Source: Galbula dea (lineage: Eukaryota > Chordata > Aves > Piciformes > Galbulidae). From it: a stretch of 64,000 nucleotides of DNA. The stretch is taken from NCBI GenBank assembly GCA_013399015.1, contig VWZX01006814.1, positions 3,694,699 to 3,758,698 of the forward strand. Direction: 5' to 3'. The notes under the pieces were generated by a model. The model was not told the origin of the DNA. It did not search any database and saw only the letters and a program-made list of their open reading frames with translations. Position 1 is the stretch's first letter. Each line of letters opens with the position of its first letter. Positions 13,986 through 26,635 of this stretch are shown piece by piece. Both the position numbers and the translations under genes were made by a program.

Positions 13986-14697
13986 GACCATCTTCTCTAA
14001 AAGTGGCTGGAGAGCTGCCCAGCAGAGAAGGACCTGGGGGTGCTGACTGACAGCCAGCTGAACATGAGGCAGTGGTGTGCCAGGTGGCCAAGAAGGCCAA
14101 TGGCCTTCTGGCTTGTATCAGGAATAGCATGGCCAGCAGGAGCAGGAGGTGATCTTGCCCCTCTACTTGGTGCTGGTGAGGCCACACCTTGAGTACTGTG
14201 TGCAGTTTTGGGCACCACAGTATAGGAAGGACATCGAGGTGCTGGAGAGGGTGCAGGGAAGGGCACCTAGGCTGATCAGGGGTCTGGAGAACAAGTCTTA
14301 TGAGGAGAGGCTCAGGGATCTGGGCCTGTTTAGCCTGGATAAGAGGAGGCTGAGGGGAGACCTTATCACTCTCTTCAGTTACCTGAAAGGAGGTTGTAGA
14401 GAGGCAAATGTTGGCCTCTTCTCCCTTGTGACTAGCAATAGGACTAGAGGGAATGGCTTCAAGCTGTGCCAAGGCAGGTTTAGGTTAGATATTAGGAAAA
14501 ATTTCTTCACGAAAAGAGTGGTGAGGTACTGGAATAGGCTGCCTAGGGAAGTGGTGGAGTCACCATCCCTGGAGGTTTTCCAAAAATGGGTAGATGTGGC
14601 ACTTAGGGGGATGATTTAGGGATAACAGTAGTGTAGGGCTTTTGGTCCAAGTTGGTGACCTTTGAAGGTCCTTTCCAACTATGATGATTCTATGATA
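13986..14697 (+). mobile_element. CR1 LINE, 5'-truncated, with reverse transcriptase C-terminus
   Basis: A partial copy of the avian CR1 retrotransposon in plus orientation. It covers the end of the pol frame and the 3' tail. Frame 14149-14619 carries the typical CR1 C-terminal strings: HLEYCVQFWAP, LERVQGRAPRLIRGLE, LGLFSLDKRRLRGDLI and YWNRLPREVV. Upstream the CR1 match continues from about 13990 in another frame, so there is at least one frameshift near 14145. The tail ends in GATGATTCTATGATA, the usual CR1 3' end. The endonuclease, the catalytic part of the reverse transcriptase and the 5' end are absent, so the copy is dead. Confidence 0.93.
14149..14619 (+). pseudogene. CR1 pol remnant (C-terminal reverse transcriptase region)
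   Basis: A 156-codon open remnant of the CR1 ORF2 polyprotein. It holds only the part after the catalytic palm, recognised by the conserved HLEYCVQFW and NRLPREVVESPSLEVF strings. It begins after a frameshift and ends at the natural ORF2 stop region. It is retrotransposon debris and not a host gene. Confidence 0.9.
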
Positions 14698-17600
14698 CTC
14701 CAGACTTATATCCAAACAATATTGCTGCACTCTAATACCCATCAAGGCAAGTGTGCCAAGCAGAGACTTTATCCCATCTTCTCCCCTGAACACTAACATA
14801 GCATAGGCTGTGTGGGTTTCAGAGCCCAACCTGTTCTCCCTCCACTCTAACATCCTTCTTAAGGGTGTCACTCCTTCAGCCTGACAGGGGTTGGATACTG
14901 TCTAACTTAGCAAATCCACTTGTAGAGACAATAACACAAGGACAATGCAAAGTCTTCACAGCTCTTTACAATCACTATCCAACACGAGCCTTAGCCCTTT
15001 GGCCCACAGACCCTGCCTGCATTGTCCTCTCTTGACCAGAGTCTACCAAGGCAAGTGGCAGAAATAGACAAAAACTTCTGGTCACACTTGCTGATGCTTT
15101 GTTCAATCAAAAGCTTTAGCAGGGCTTAACCTGCTTCACAGAATGGGTTGGTCTACAGGATGCATGTTAGCTATCTCTTGCAGACCACAGAGTAAGAGGG
15201 AAACCTGAAGCCTAGAGAATTTCAGTGACTTGCCCAAGTTCAGAAAGCTGAAGGCATTGAACTTATGTCTCCTAATTTGCTGTCTAGCCACAAGACAGTG
15301 AGGAATACCTAAAGGGGAAAAAAAGACATCAGTATTTCACCTCCTTGCATTCGACTGTGGTTCTGGAGTGAGTAGAATGATACAGTGGCTCTCCAAGCAA
15401 AGCCAATCTTCACCTGACTTGCTGTCCCAGCAGAACAGCTATCTCCTCCAGAGGATGCTAGTTGAAGGTGGGGTTTTGTCCACCTCCTTGCTTCCTTCTT
15501 TCATTTCTGGTGTTACAGCTGAAACACTTCTGACTTGACTCCAGCAGTGTGAACTTTGGAAGTCTTGAAGACAATTATACGCTTCTTAATTGACTACTTA
15601 GTAATAGTAGGTGTGACGGTATTGTTGGAATTGAAGGAACTAAGGGAGGGCTGCCACCTCACCTTTCTGTCATGGACTTGAGACCGATTTCATAACGCAA
15701 TGTGTGCAATATCCCTAGCAGTTTTATGTGTTCTACTCTAACTCCTTCTTCAGACCCCATTGTCCACTTTTTCCCACCCCATTTTTCATGCCAGCACAAC
15801 TTGCTTTGTGAGGCCACTGCTCAAATCAAAGCAAGGAACTCACTCCATTTAAAAGGAACAATAATAAAAAACCCCAACTCCATCTGATGAAATAAAAAGT
15901 AAAAAATGTTTTTTTAAGCAGAATCAGTTCCCAAATGTCAGTAAGAGCGACCCCACAAGCAGTCATGCTGACATCTCAGATGGCAGGAAAAAGCTGTGGG
16001 GGCGTGGGAATACCTTAAGCTTGCTGAACAGCCTCCCAGTGCTTTGTCTTATGAAATCACAGCCTGAGGAGAGATTGTGCTGTGTTGCTTTCCTGCTCCT
16101 CCTCTCTTCCTTTCCCCCCAAACCCTTGGGCCCCCATCACTACCATGACTACATCCAGTCTGGGATATACATTTTAATCTGCAGTGTGTATATAAAAGAG
16201 AGCTGGAAACAGTGGCTGTCTGAGACCCACCTGACCTTTGGACGTACAGCAAACTTCCTGTTCCAGTGCTGCTGGCTCTTTAATCTCCCAGTCCTTAAAA
16301 AATAAAAGTGAGCTTATGTGAAAAAATGCTTTGTAATAGGAACTCCTGGAACAACTTTTCTCTCTTGCCCTCTGACTGAGCCATAGAAAACAGTAAATAT
16401 CTCTCCCAAGAGTCCTTGTCTACAATAGAAAAATGGCAGGCAAAACTGCAGCTTCATTTCCCAGACTCAGACTCAGCAGCAGAGAGCACAGAAGCTACAG
16501 AAAAAAAAACACCAGCAAGGGGGAAAAACCCACTCTTGTTCATTCAGAGTTTGAGGAGATTTTTTAGTAGAGAATAAGCTTTTTTGGTGGGGAGAAAGCC
16601 ACACTTGGGAACTGGGTTTCTCTTTTAGCAGGAGGAAGTGGTCTGGGGCTATATACTTGACAGCAAAATAGCATTGACATTTGACTTGTTTTGATCTTAG
16701 CTATTTACAGTGGTATTATCTGTGTATTTTTGACATGCTGTGAAGATTCCCATTGCCAGATGCCTTGAGATGGCTGTAGGATGCAGTGCATTCCACAGTC
16801 ATTACTCAGGGGTCATAAACCTCACATTATTTGTGGGGAGGAATGGAGCAGGGGAAAATGGTCTAACAACTGAAAAAAAAAAAAAGAAAGCCTGGACTTA
16901 AATTTAACTGGCCTTGTGTCTTTAACTGGAGGGAAATTAAAAATGTGCTCTGGCTGGCACTGTCACACTGTGGGGCTGATGATGAGAACAGATCCTTGTG
17001 AATTTGCTTTACATGTAGGAGTGCATTCTTGGCAATAATATTCCCAATGTCTCTGGGCTGAGGAAGGCTGCAATGGAGCAACAGCTACCTTACACTGTTG
17101 GGTCCAAGATCCCCAGCTGGGAGATTGCTGCTTTGGACCTCCAGAGCTTGGGTTGGCAGGACATGTCCTAGGGCTGGCACTACACCATAATTCAGTTGCT
17201 ACAGGAAAGGAGCTGAGACTCAGGAAATGGTTTTTCAAGAGTAAATGAGACTTATTCAGAAGGGAGAATTTGTTGTTGTTTTTTTTTTCTTCTCTATAGT
17301 TGGGAAACTTTATAGAAAATTTCCAAGGCCAAATCACAGACCTATAGTTGTGGTGTTTTTAAGCAGATACTCGTTGCAGAGACCTTCCTTACTCCCTAAC
17401 CATGTGGAGGTGCTTAGGGAAGCTACCAGGAGATGCCCAGCGAGTACCTAACATGGAAATGCTTGGGAGCTGCAGGCTGGCAGGTGGGGAATGGGGTCCT
17501 GCCCTGCAAGCAGTGAGGAAACATATCCCTGGTGTCTGGTTGTCCAGAAGAAGGGGAAAAAAGCAGCAAAAAACCTTTTTGAAAAAAGGTTTCTCTTAGA

Positions 17601-19641
17601 CTCCATGTTTGCCTTTCAGATGAACAGGCACATTTAAAAATGTACCTGTGTCTTCCTAACTCTTCTCTGGTTCAGGTTTGTCCAGCACTCCCCAGCAATA
17701 ACCTGCATAGCACCATGCGCTATCACCCAAGGTTTCCTCACAAGATACTACCTCTGGTTTCCTAAAAACACTGAAGTTTTTCAGTACTGGTCCTAAAAAA
17801 AAAAGAATAGAAAATGGCTTATTAGGAACTTATTCACAACAGGTCTGACAGCTCTGAGGGCTATGAAGTGGACAGGCAGGAAATCTCTATAAACATGGAA
17901 GAAATGGAGCAATGAAGGACACTGGAACACATGTGCTGATTTGCAAGTCTATAAGCCTACATGTCTGTTGAAAATTAGCCCATAAAATGTTCAAAGCTAG
18001 AGTCATCTCCACCTTGTACATACAAATCATCCTGTTCAGGAATAGTGCCTTTCCAGCTAGGCACTGCAGCAATACATGGCAAAAAAATTATTCAAATACA
18101 CCGCTGAAGTAGTGTTTCTGCCCTTTACTGAGTGATATTTCCAGCAGTTGCAGTAAATGAATTTAATTTTCTGATTTTGATATGATTTTGTCCCACCTAG
18201 AGCAAAAATACGATCTCTGGAGTAAGCCATCCACAGAAAAGAAGTATGTAACTGCCATCAGGTTGCTTTGCTGAATTTGTCCACAGAAGGTTGTGCAGAT
18301 TTCAGCACACATACAACACAACAGAAATCTAGGCATGGCCTGGGAAATAAATAGGACAGATTAGAACTTTGCTGAAGGTTAACTTAACGGTGGTGTTGAA
18401 TTCCCCATCTCTTGCTCTCAAACGAGCAACATGAGCCCCCACCTCATCTAATATCTTAGATATACTCAACGTAGTACATTGAAGTAAAACCCTGGGGAGA
18501 CCTCTACCTTTGTTGTAAGAGAGAACATGTATAGAGTACCAAGGTAGGGCAAAGGCTGGGATAAGTCTCAGAGTGGAAGAGAAGATAGAGAATGTGTTAT
18601 CTGTAGGGTACAGACCTTGATGCTGCAGGGACTTCCTGCAGGCTCAAGGACGCAATGCAGGATATGTGCTGCATCACTCCTGCCCCTGAATAGAGGGTTG
18701 CATCTCAGATGATCAACTGCCTGAAGCAAGATTCTTTCCCATCCCCTTTGTGGTTTCTTTTAAGGATTGATCCCCAGTGGCTTCACTTCAAAGAGTAACA
18801 CCACCAGATTCCACCTCCCCTTCAGCAAACACGCCCAGAAGCCAATCGTAATGAGGCCCAAGCTCTGGTTGCTCCAGGTCCCAGAACTACAGGAGGTTGA
18901 AACTAACCCAGGGATGATGTTCAGCAGGCCATCTAGAGAGCTGTATGAGTGTCTTCTTTTCAAGGAGATATCTACATGCAATAATGAGTGAAGTCCCTTG
19001 ACATGTCTTTCTTTTGAGGCACTGACAGAAATTGCTGCAGATTCCTCTGAGATGCAGAGTGCTTGTTTCTGCTGCTACTATAGTCTGCTGGGGACCAGGC
19101 ACACAGCACATTCATAGGTGTTTTACAGCCCTATTCCCTTCAATGGCATTATCCCCTGCCTAATACACCCAGTGTAAGGCTGGGCAGGTTTAAACTCCAG
19201 GTAATGAAATAACCTAACTTTAAATACTAAGACATGTAAATATTTTTTAAAGTCAGGGACTAAAATCTTAGCTGAACTTGCAAGGATACAGAAAGGAAAC
19301 AATTTAGCCTGTGAAGCTGTTGTGACGGCATAACCTAGCTGACTTTGCTGATGTCTCAGGTCCTTTTAAACCACAAACTGACTACACAAAGTTAACACTC
19401 CTGTGTGGTTTGTATGAATATCTATTTCTCATTACATAGTTACAGGAAGCCTTGTGTCCATTTTCAAACCTTTTGCCACAATTCACTGAAGCTGTGTAAC
19501 TGTTCATCTCTCTCGCTCTGGTCATTCATATCTCCCCACTCTCTTTCTTTCTTGAGAATACATCCTGTAAGAGGACTTTGATATAATTCTGCAAGATGAA
19601 AAAAAGACAAATAAATGAGGCAACATAAATCCAGGAATTAA
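14698..19641. other. Intergenic DNA between AFAP1L2 and ABLIM1 (right part)
   Basis: Nearly 5 kb without a supported gene or nameable repeat. A TATA-like string (TATATAAAAG) at about 16190-16199 on the plus strand is isolated. Short A-runs at 16873-16886 and 17796-17805 are ordinary. The right border is set by the presumed ABLIM1 poly(A) site and is uncertain. Confidence 0.5.
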
Positions 19642-19664
19642 GAATAAAGCTCCAAACTTTATTC
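19642..19664. terminator. ABLIM1: Candidate ABLIM1 poly(A) signal within a palindrome (AATAAA on both strands)
   Basis: On the minus strand AATAAA lies at 19663-19658. It is part of a perfect 8-bp inverted repeat, GAATAAAG (19642-19649) and CTTTATTC (19657-19664), separated by 7 nt, so AATAAA is also present on the plus strand at 19643-19648. It is a plausible distal poly(A) signal for ABLIM1, about 6.9 kb after the stop codon. Other minus-strand AATAAA strings nearer the stop (for example 24047-24042 and about 20826-20821) are alternatives. Which are used cannot be read from sequence. Confidence 0.3.
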
Positions 19665-22600
19665 ATTGACTTGAGTACAACAGTGATGCAGATTACAGTG
19701 GCACAGGAGTGCAGTATGTGCTGTTTGCGGTATGACAGTGGAAAGACTAATTGTACAGAACAGCAACCCAGCTCAACTTTTCATGATGCATACAAGCAGA
19801 CTTACTGTACAGACAAGACATTGATTCACTTTTACAGAGACTCAGAAAGAGAGCTGTCTCACAGATGAATGGAAAACACAGGGACACCTCCCCAGATCGC
19901 TGGTTTGTAACATGTGGAGGGAGGAGAAAAGAAAAATAAAATAATAAAAAATCCTATTGCCAAAATCTACTGATTTAAAGGAAAATATACCTTTGAAAAA
20001 TTAGTTTCAGTTTCCAAAGATTAAAAAAAAAGCCCCCATCTGTAAGGCCCCCTTACAGGAAGAGTTGTCAGCAATGACCAAGCCACGCTGCTTGGACAGG
20101 ACTGATACAGTAATGTCATACAGAGATCATTGCTGTGGGCATACACAGCAGTCAGAGACCTTCCTGGGCTAGCCAGCCAAGAAAGAGCCTGCTCCAAAGC
20201 GTGTGGATGTCAAGTGAGAGGCTCCACTGATTTCAGTGGTTTTACATCTGGAGGGAATTGCTTCCTGAAGGGTGTCCAGTGACAAAAGCCCAGGCAAGTG
20301 TCCAGTGGGACCTGTCAAAGCACCTAAAGGAGCTAGAGACTCAGCCTGGTAAGGCACTGCTGGAATTCCCGTAACTGCTTCTGCTGCTTGAAATGCTTGA
20401 TTTCCTAATGCCTAGGAGCAAGGTCCTGTAGGCTTCAGCTTTGCAAGTCCTGGGAGCAACACTTATATTAATTGTGGTGATCCTGACAAAACAGGTTACT
20501 GTTTGACTTCACCTGTTTTTACCTCAAAAGAAAGACCACAATGCATGTGGAAGTATTACCTCTTCACATGGACAAGCATTTCTTAGGAAATCATTAGCAG
20601 AAATCTATTTCCCTGTTTGAAGCCCTTTGGGCAACAAATAATTTATTTTGCATACAAGCAAACAACATTAATGGCCAATTACGTTCCCACTTCCTGCACT
20701 GATGCTTACATTAAAATGAGTAACACTTATTCTCTCTGCCAAATGCAGGCATCACATAGCTCCTGGCAGCAGAATAAAAACTCTGTATCTTTGTATTGTA
20801 ATAGATTTTTTGTTCCTTATTTTATTAAGCACAAAAAAGGTATGTGAGAGAAATCCCAAGGCAAATCCCACCATTCAAAGCAAACTTGCAACCCTCAGTG
20901 GTAAGGGTGTTTCCACATTAAAAGAGAAATGTCTGTTGTACTCCTATGACAGTGCTCAGTTAGCTCTCTCTAGCTTTCCATGACGTAACAATGGGGTAAA
21001 ACCATACCACATATAGTCAAGACTGGCCCTTGCTATGCTTCTATCCTGAAGACTATGCTGGACTCTAGCAGGTGTGTTGACAGGGCCAAAAGGTTTGACA
21101 GTGCATGAACTGGACCATGACCTAGGGCTAACTGAACAGGGAAGGAGGCTGTGAAGTCAAGCCTTAAGTGTCTCTCTGGCATGAAAAGATGATTAACATT
21201 TTAGCACAGATTATCTACTATTCTTGTTTCCTGCACCTGCACCATCATTATCATTGCCTGGTATTTTTCACTGCCATAGTTTATAACCTTTCAGGATGTG
21301 GACATCCTCCTCCACAAATACATTCTGAAGGAAAGCAATGAATCACAGAGTAGGAGAAGGGGTGGTTTCCATTTACTGTGTTCTGCAAGGCTATGGCCCA
21401 AATATGCCAAGATCTCCTCCTAGCTCAGGATGAGCCAAGATAAGTCATTCCATGATGGGTTAATATTTTTACTGTTTTGGGGGTTCATTTTTCCGTCACT
21501 TGTTCTAATAGCTTCATACCGTTAATTTGAGTGTAGATGCTCATAAGCTGTGGGCTCCAAACTTGACTTCCCTCTAGTCTGAAATAGACTCATGTCTGCA
21601 TTTTCTTCCAAGTCTGCTAAATGGCACCCTTGAAAACCCTGGAGAAATCAAGCTTATGCCAGCCCTCTTCTTTTCCAGAACTTAAACCTTGCCCATCCAT
21701 TGATAGTACCTGACCAGGAGAAGCATGGCTTGTGGAAAGGGATTTCACTTCAAAATATGTCTAATTTCAGTGCAACAAACTTTTACAAAAGACACTCGTA
21801 ACAACCTCCCCTGAACAACAGGACATCTGAACTACATGGCTTAGAAAGGATTTCCAAATTGCAACAGGGAAAGGGCAGCAACCCCAAGCATTGGGCCCAC
21901 TGACTTGAGACTGTAGGACTTTGTAAGGAGAGATGACACCTGTCTTGACAGAAGTAAAAGCACTACTGGAGCCACAGTCCTGTTATGTCCCATATACAGC
22001 TGTTAAGAAACTGTTCTCCTAGTCTAACCTTTCACAGCACACTGCAGCTAAGTCCACAAGGCATCGCAAACCATATTTAATGCAAGGCTACTAACCAAAC
22101 TGAAAACAAGTATATTTCTGAGATGCCTCTAAAACCTGTCTTAAATGACACCAGCATGAGATGATAACAAACAACTGAACTTACTCTTCACAAGAACTTA
22201 CTTTCAGTGGTACAGAAAGTTCAGCAGGTTTGGGATAGGACACTGGCAGAGCTGAGATGCTATATTCAGGTTCCTGATCTGAGGCCACAACAGATCACAT
22301 TGCGTCATTAAGAAATAGTGGATAGTTTAGCAATTGCCAGATCTGCTCTGTAAGTTGGCTTAATTCTACTGTCTTCAGAGATGATGAACAATATTTTTAT
22401 TTCAGCATATTCATTTCAACTCCTGACTTGCAGCAGGCTGGAGATTACCCTAAGCTAAGGCATGGGTATCGAGGGTATGGCCAGCTGTTCCCACTGTAAC
22501 ACAGAACAGTTCCCTACTTGTTCATATGGAAATCACCAGAGCAGTATCTGGAGAGAGCACAAAACCCAGTAAGTCAGACCACTTGATTCCCTGTTAATAT

Positions 22601-23176
22601 GAAGACTACTGCAAAGGGTACTACCCTTCCCTCTGAGCACTGTCAGGGATGGGTGCTCCAAGTGTTCACATATGCCTGAGGAGGCCTTTTAAAAGATATC
22701 ACTTGTGGTCAGCCTGGCACTTCCATGATGTGGAAAACTGACCCTGCCTTTTGCACATTCAATACACCACAAGTACCCACAAGCCTTGCAGATACAAGCA
22801 CATATGCAAGTGACAACCTTCATTATTTGATGACTGCTATCTATTCAACACTACACACTATTTGGAAATTCCAGGTTAAGTACTCACATAGCATCTCAAC
22901 TCCACATGGGGAATGTGCATGCTACATGTGCACCAGTGTTTGAGAACCTGCATGTGTCCATCATCCCATTTTGCACGTGTGGTTATTTTGCAATGTTTTG
23001 ACAGATCTTTGCACTTATATCACTCCTAAAGCAGAAAAGGGGAAAAAGCAAGACAAAAGTAATTAGTTTTTAGTCCTATTGGCAATGATGTTCTGTTGAC
23101 AGCACTGAGTTTGATAGAACTTTATCAGAAGGTCAAATGCTTTGCAGGAGAATGTAAGCATGTACCTAAGGCATAA

Positions 23177-23236
23177 TCATAGAATGGTTTGGGTTGGAAG
23201 GGACCTATAAAGATCATCCAGTCCAACCCCTGATGT
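23177..23236 (-). mobile_element. CR1 3'-tail fragment
   Basis: The plus strand reads ATCATAGAATGGTTTGGG and then TTGGAAGGGACCTATAAAG. This is the reverse complement of the standard CR1 3' end, so the element is in minus orientation. Only about 60 bp remain, an extreme 5' truncation. It lies inside the presumed ABLIM1 3' UTR, in sense orientation to the gene. Confidence 0.85.
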
Positions 23237-23856
23237 GTCTCAAGGGAATACTGAAAAGGGGAATTACAAAGAACTGCCCAAGAAAATGCTACTCGACTGA
23301 TACTAGGAAAATGAATCATTGCTTACAAAGGAAAATCTCCCTGGGGCTACATTTCTGTTTTTACTAGGTGGGCAGACCAGATGAAAGAACAGAAAATGCT
23401 GCAGTGACAATCACTAACAGCCCACTGTAGAAAACACACCCATATCCTAGGCTGTCTGCAGTGCCATTTTTACAGACAGGTGATCTCCTGGGGTGTAGAC
23501 ACATGTCCCATGTCTACACAGATAGTTAAAGTGAATTAACTTGAAGCACGAAATTGAAGCTCAGAAAACCTTTCATGTTCTCAATCAAAAGTAAAGCAGT
23601 ATTAAGTCTAGAACAGAGGGCTATGAACTGACTGACTATGCTCCACACCACTGAGATGTGAATCAGCAGTGGCCCAGAAATCCAATTAGAGATTGTTTCT
23701 GCAGCATTTAGACTGGCTTCTCTTCATTCCTTCCCAAGCTGCAACTGCAGTTTTAAATTCCCAGTTGATGAGACAGATACAAATTACCCTGTCATTCTTC
23801 ACAGGATAGGAGGCTGGGTTCTTTGCTTTTTAAACTTTTGTTGTTGGTGGTTTTTT

Positions 23857-23873
23857 GTTTGTTTGTTTGTTTT
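23857..23873. repeat. (GTTT)n microsatellite
   Basis: Four GTTT units preceded by a T-run, within the presumed ABLIM1 3' UTR. On the mRNA strand it reads (AAAC)n. Confidence 0.8.
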
Positions 23874-26014
23874 AAGAGGAAGGAGAGGAGAGAAAACAAC
23901 CTGGCTTAGTCATTTCTGAAATGACTGGGTAGTGTATTCATATATGCTATGAGAAGTTCAGTAGTAATCTAGAAATGGGGATAGAAAAATGCAGACTGGC
24001 AGCTCACATCCTTGAGAATGCAAGTCTTCAGACCATAAAGGTTTATTGTCAAGGTGACTTGGGCTACGTTTGTGGGGCAGCAGCACAATATTGTCTACAG
24101 GATGTGGGCTGATAAAATTTGGAGAATTTTAATACTTTAAATGAATTAAAACTCAAGTGTTCATCTCGAAGTTAATCCACACCTTGTAGGTGACAAACAC
24201 TGAATTTCTGAGACTCCAGCATTCACAAAGCCTGTGACTCTGAAACACTGCTGTTCTTTCATCATACAGATCTGGTTTCAGCAGTCACTCAAAAATACAT
24301 CTCAAACTGTCACTGCCCCTGACATTCCCATTTACTTCTCAGTGTTTCTCTAAAATCCTTTCAGATGCTTGTTCTGAAAAATGAAGTAAAACATGTTTAA
24401 CTGATCCTTGCTGAAATCTCAGGAATGTCCAGCGAGCTTCACAACTGTGTATGTCACAGCATTCACTGAGGACTTCTGTTCTGTGGGGATTGTGATGCCA
24501 GATCTGCATGGTAGCATGTTCTCCAGCTTGCCCCAGACTCACCATTCCCTTGGTTCTAGGGACACTGAGTAGGTGCTGACTCCTTGTATGTGTCTCTGAT
24601 ATAGTGAATCTTCAACTCAGATTTTATCAAAAGAACCACAGTAATCTCTTGCAACAGGACTTCTTAAACCACCAAAGAAGAGGCAGGATTTGGCTGTCCT
24701 GCACATTTCATGGTGAAATGCCATTTGGTGATACAGAGAACTCAATACAGTGATACTGAATCTCACAACTACATGGGACTGTTTCCCCTTCCCGACTTCC
24801 AGATTTTAACACCAATGTCTCATAAAACAGAAAATACAAAGGTTCTGATGTCTCCAGTGCCAAAAGTTTCTGCATTAAAAATGAAACCTTGATATTCTTT
24901 GACTGACACAGAACCTAAACGACCCTCTCCAGTACCAGGAGATGGGCTCATTAGTGCAGTATGCATTGGCAGTTAAGCACCAAGGAGGAGAAAAAGTTGA
25001 CCTGGCAGCCACAATGCATTCATTCAATTACTTTGGTGCTCATGTCCTCCTCTGTACGACTTGCCCAGAAGCAGTTAAGGTATATACAGGCAGTTTTTTA
25101 AGCTGCAGCATATTGGAAGAAGACTGAAAGCAATAAGGAGTTCAATGCAGCTCAGAAACTGTCTTGCATGACTAGTCTGTCTTCAAAAACCAAGTCAGGC
25201 ACAAAAGGAAATAAAAATAACCAAGGCTGGAGCTTTGATGCTTCAAGACGGGGGGGGACATCTGTGCCCTCTTTTCCAAGCACAAGTGAAAACCTACATT
25301 AATTAAAAAGAGTGCTTGGCCCCATGCACTGTGCCATATTGACAACAGCAATTGCAATTTAATCAAAAAGCCTCTATTGGCAGAGCATGGCACCTCAATG
25401 GTACCATTTAATTCACAAAAGTTCCTCCCTAAGAGGGATGACTTTGCGTGTTAGTTTGCAGAGAACCATCTTCCCTGCTGACGTAAAATCCTACAACTCC
25501 ACTGCAGTCTGATGAACTGTACTAGTAATTACTAGCAAGGAGTCTGTCCCAAAATCTCTGGGTGTGAACCAGGGCACACTTAAAAAAAGCATTTTCTCAC
25601 TCTGTCACTCCCACCCCCATCCACCCATTTCCTGGACTAAATTACAAGAAAACTGACTCTTCTCCACCATTCCCATTACTTAAGTGATCTTAAATTATTC
25701 AATAGGCTGGTTAAGCTCCAGCCTTATTAATGCAAGCAGAAAGTGTGGAAGAGGGAAAACAACAGACACAGCAATTCACATTCTATATGCTAGCAAATAT
25801 ATACAAGTCTAAGGAGTCCATTTTCCAGAAGCTGAACTGGTATGTCCTGTAAGTGAGCTGAGTGCCCACCTTTGCAGATTGTATCACATGAAGAAGATGC
25901 CATTTCAAAAGAGTGACAATTAAGAAACAGTTGTGTGAAAGACTTAATGTGGCCATGTGGATAAGTTACAAAGGGCTTTTCCTTCGCTACAGAACGCCTA
26001 CCTATCTTCCTCTC

Positions 26015-26138
26015 CATATATATACAGATATACACACACACATACACGCACACGGATGGATGGATAGATATAAATACATGCGTGCAAACACGCATACATA
26101 TATATATATATTTTTTTATATATATATATATATATATT
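26015..26138. repeat. Compound microsatellite (TA)n/(CA)n/(GGAT)n/(TA)n
   Basis: Consecutive short TATA, CACACA and GGATGGATGGATAGATA tracts end in two (TA)n runs separated by a T7 run (26099-26135). The block lies about 385 nt after the ABLIM1 stop codon. It should vary in length between individuals. In RNA the two TA runs could pair with themselves or with each other. Confidence 0.92.
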
Positions 26139-26521
26139 CTTTTCCAGTTCTTGGAGTGGTTACAACTACTTTAGTCTACAAGGCATCCTAAGGGCACTTC
26201 CTGGCTCTAGCAATAAAGTCCATCATATCGTGGAGAGAAGTAAAGGGAATACCATTGAGGGAGAAGAACAGAACAGTTTCCTATCTCATATAATATCATG
26301 GAACAGGTCGACATTTCTGAATACTTTTGTTGTTTCTGAGCTCAGATATTTTCTCCTTATGTTCCAGGAGGGCAAATGTCCATCTTGTTCAATTGCTGTG
26401 TACAGAGGTGTCACTATGTGATTTTCCCTTTCTGGTGGATAAGTAGTTGTTTCCAAATAGTTTGGACTGTGTGATAGAACACTCTATGCATCATTTCTTT
26501 GTTGGTTTGTTTAAAGGGAGG

Positions 26522-26635
26522 TTAAAAGAGTTTTGCTTTTTTCTTCATGTCGTTGCGTCTCCAGAGGGGTAACTTGTCAAACTCCTGTATCGTCATGCCA
26601 AATAGTTCTTGAAAAACTTCAGGTGCTAAATGACG
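26522..26635 (-). CDS. ABLIM1: ABLIM1 last coding exon: villin headpiece, C-terminal half, and stop
   Basis: The acceptor is a T-rich tract ending CAAAG at 26636. The exon encodes 37 residues and TAA (26524-26522). It forms the second half of the villin headpiece: RHLAPEVFQELFGMT, then FDKLPLWRRNDMKKKAKLF at the C-terminus. The PLWRR/KKKAKLF stretch corresponds to the F-actin-binding hydrophobic cap and basic crown of headpiece domains, with the family's usual terminal Leu-Phe. It joins the preceding exon in phase 0. Confidence 0.97.
   Translation of the reverse strand, partial: RHLAPEVFQELFGMTIQEFDKLPLWRRNDMKKKAKLF

Larger units (their letters stand above)
19642..26521 (-). other. ABLIM1: Probable ABLIM1 3' untranslated region (end uncertain)
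   Basis: This stretch follows the ABLIM1 stop codon at 26524-26522. No splice sites or coding potential are visible. ABLIM1 mRNAs in mammals have long 3' UTRs, so several kilobases are expected. It contains a compound TA/CA microsatellite just after the stop and a short CR1 tail at 23177-23236. Where the last exon ends is inference; it could be several kilobases shorter. Confidence 0.4.

Noticed and set aside
16185..16205. TATA-box promoter on the plus strand (TATATAAAAG)
   Set aside because: Isolated motif; no exon, CpG enrichment or open frame of interest follows. The similar string at about 1006 is rejected for the same reason.
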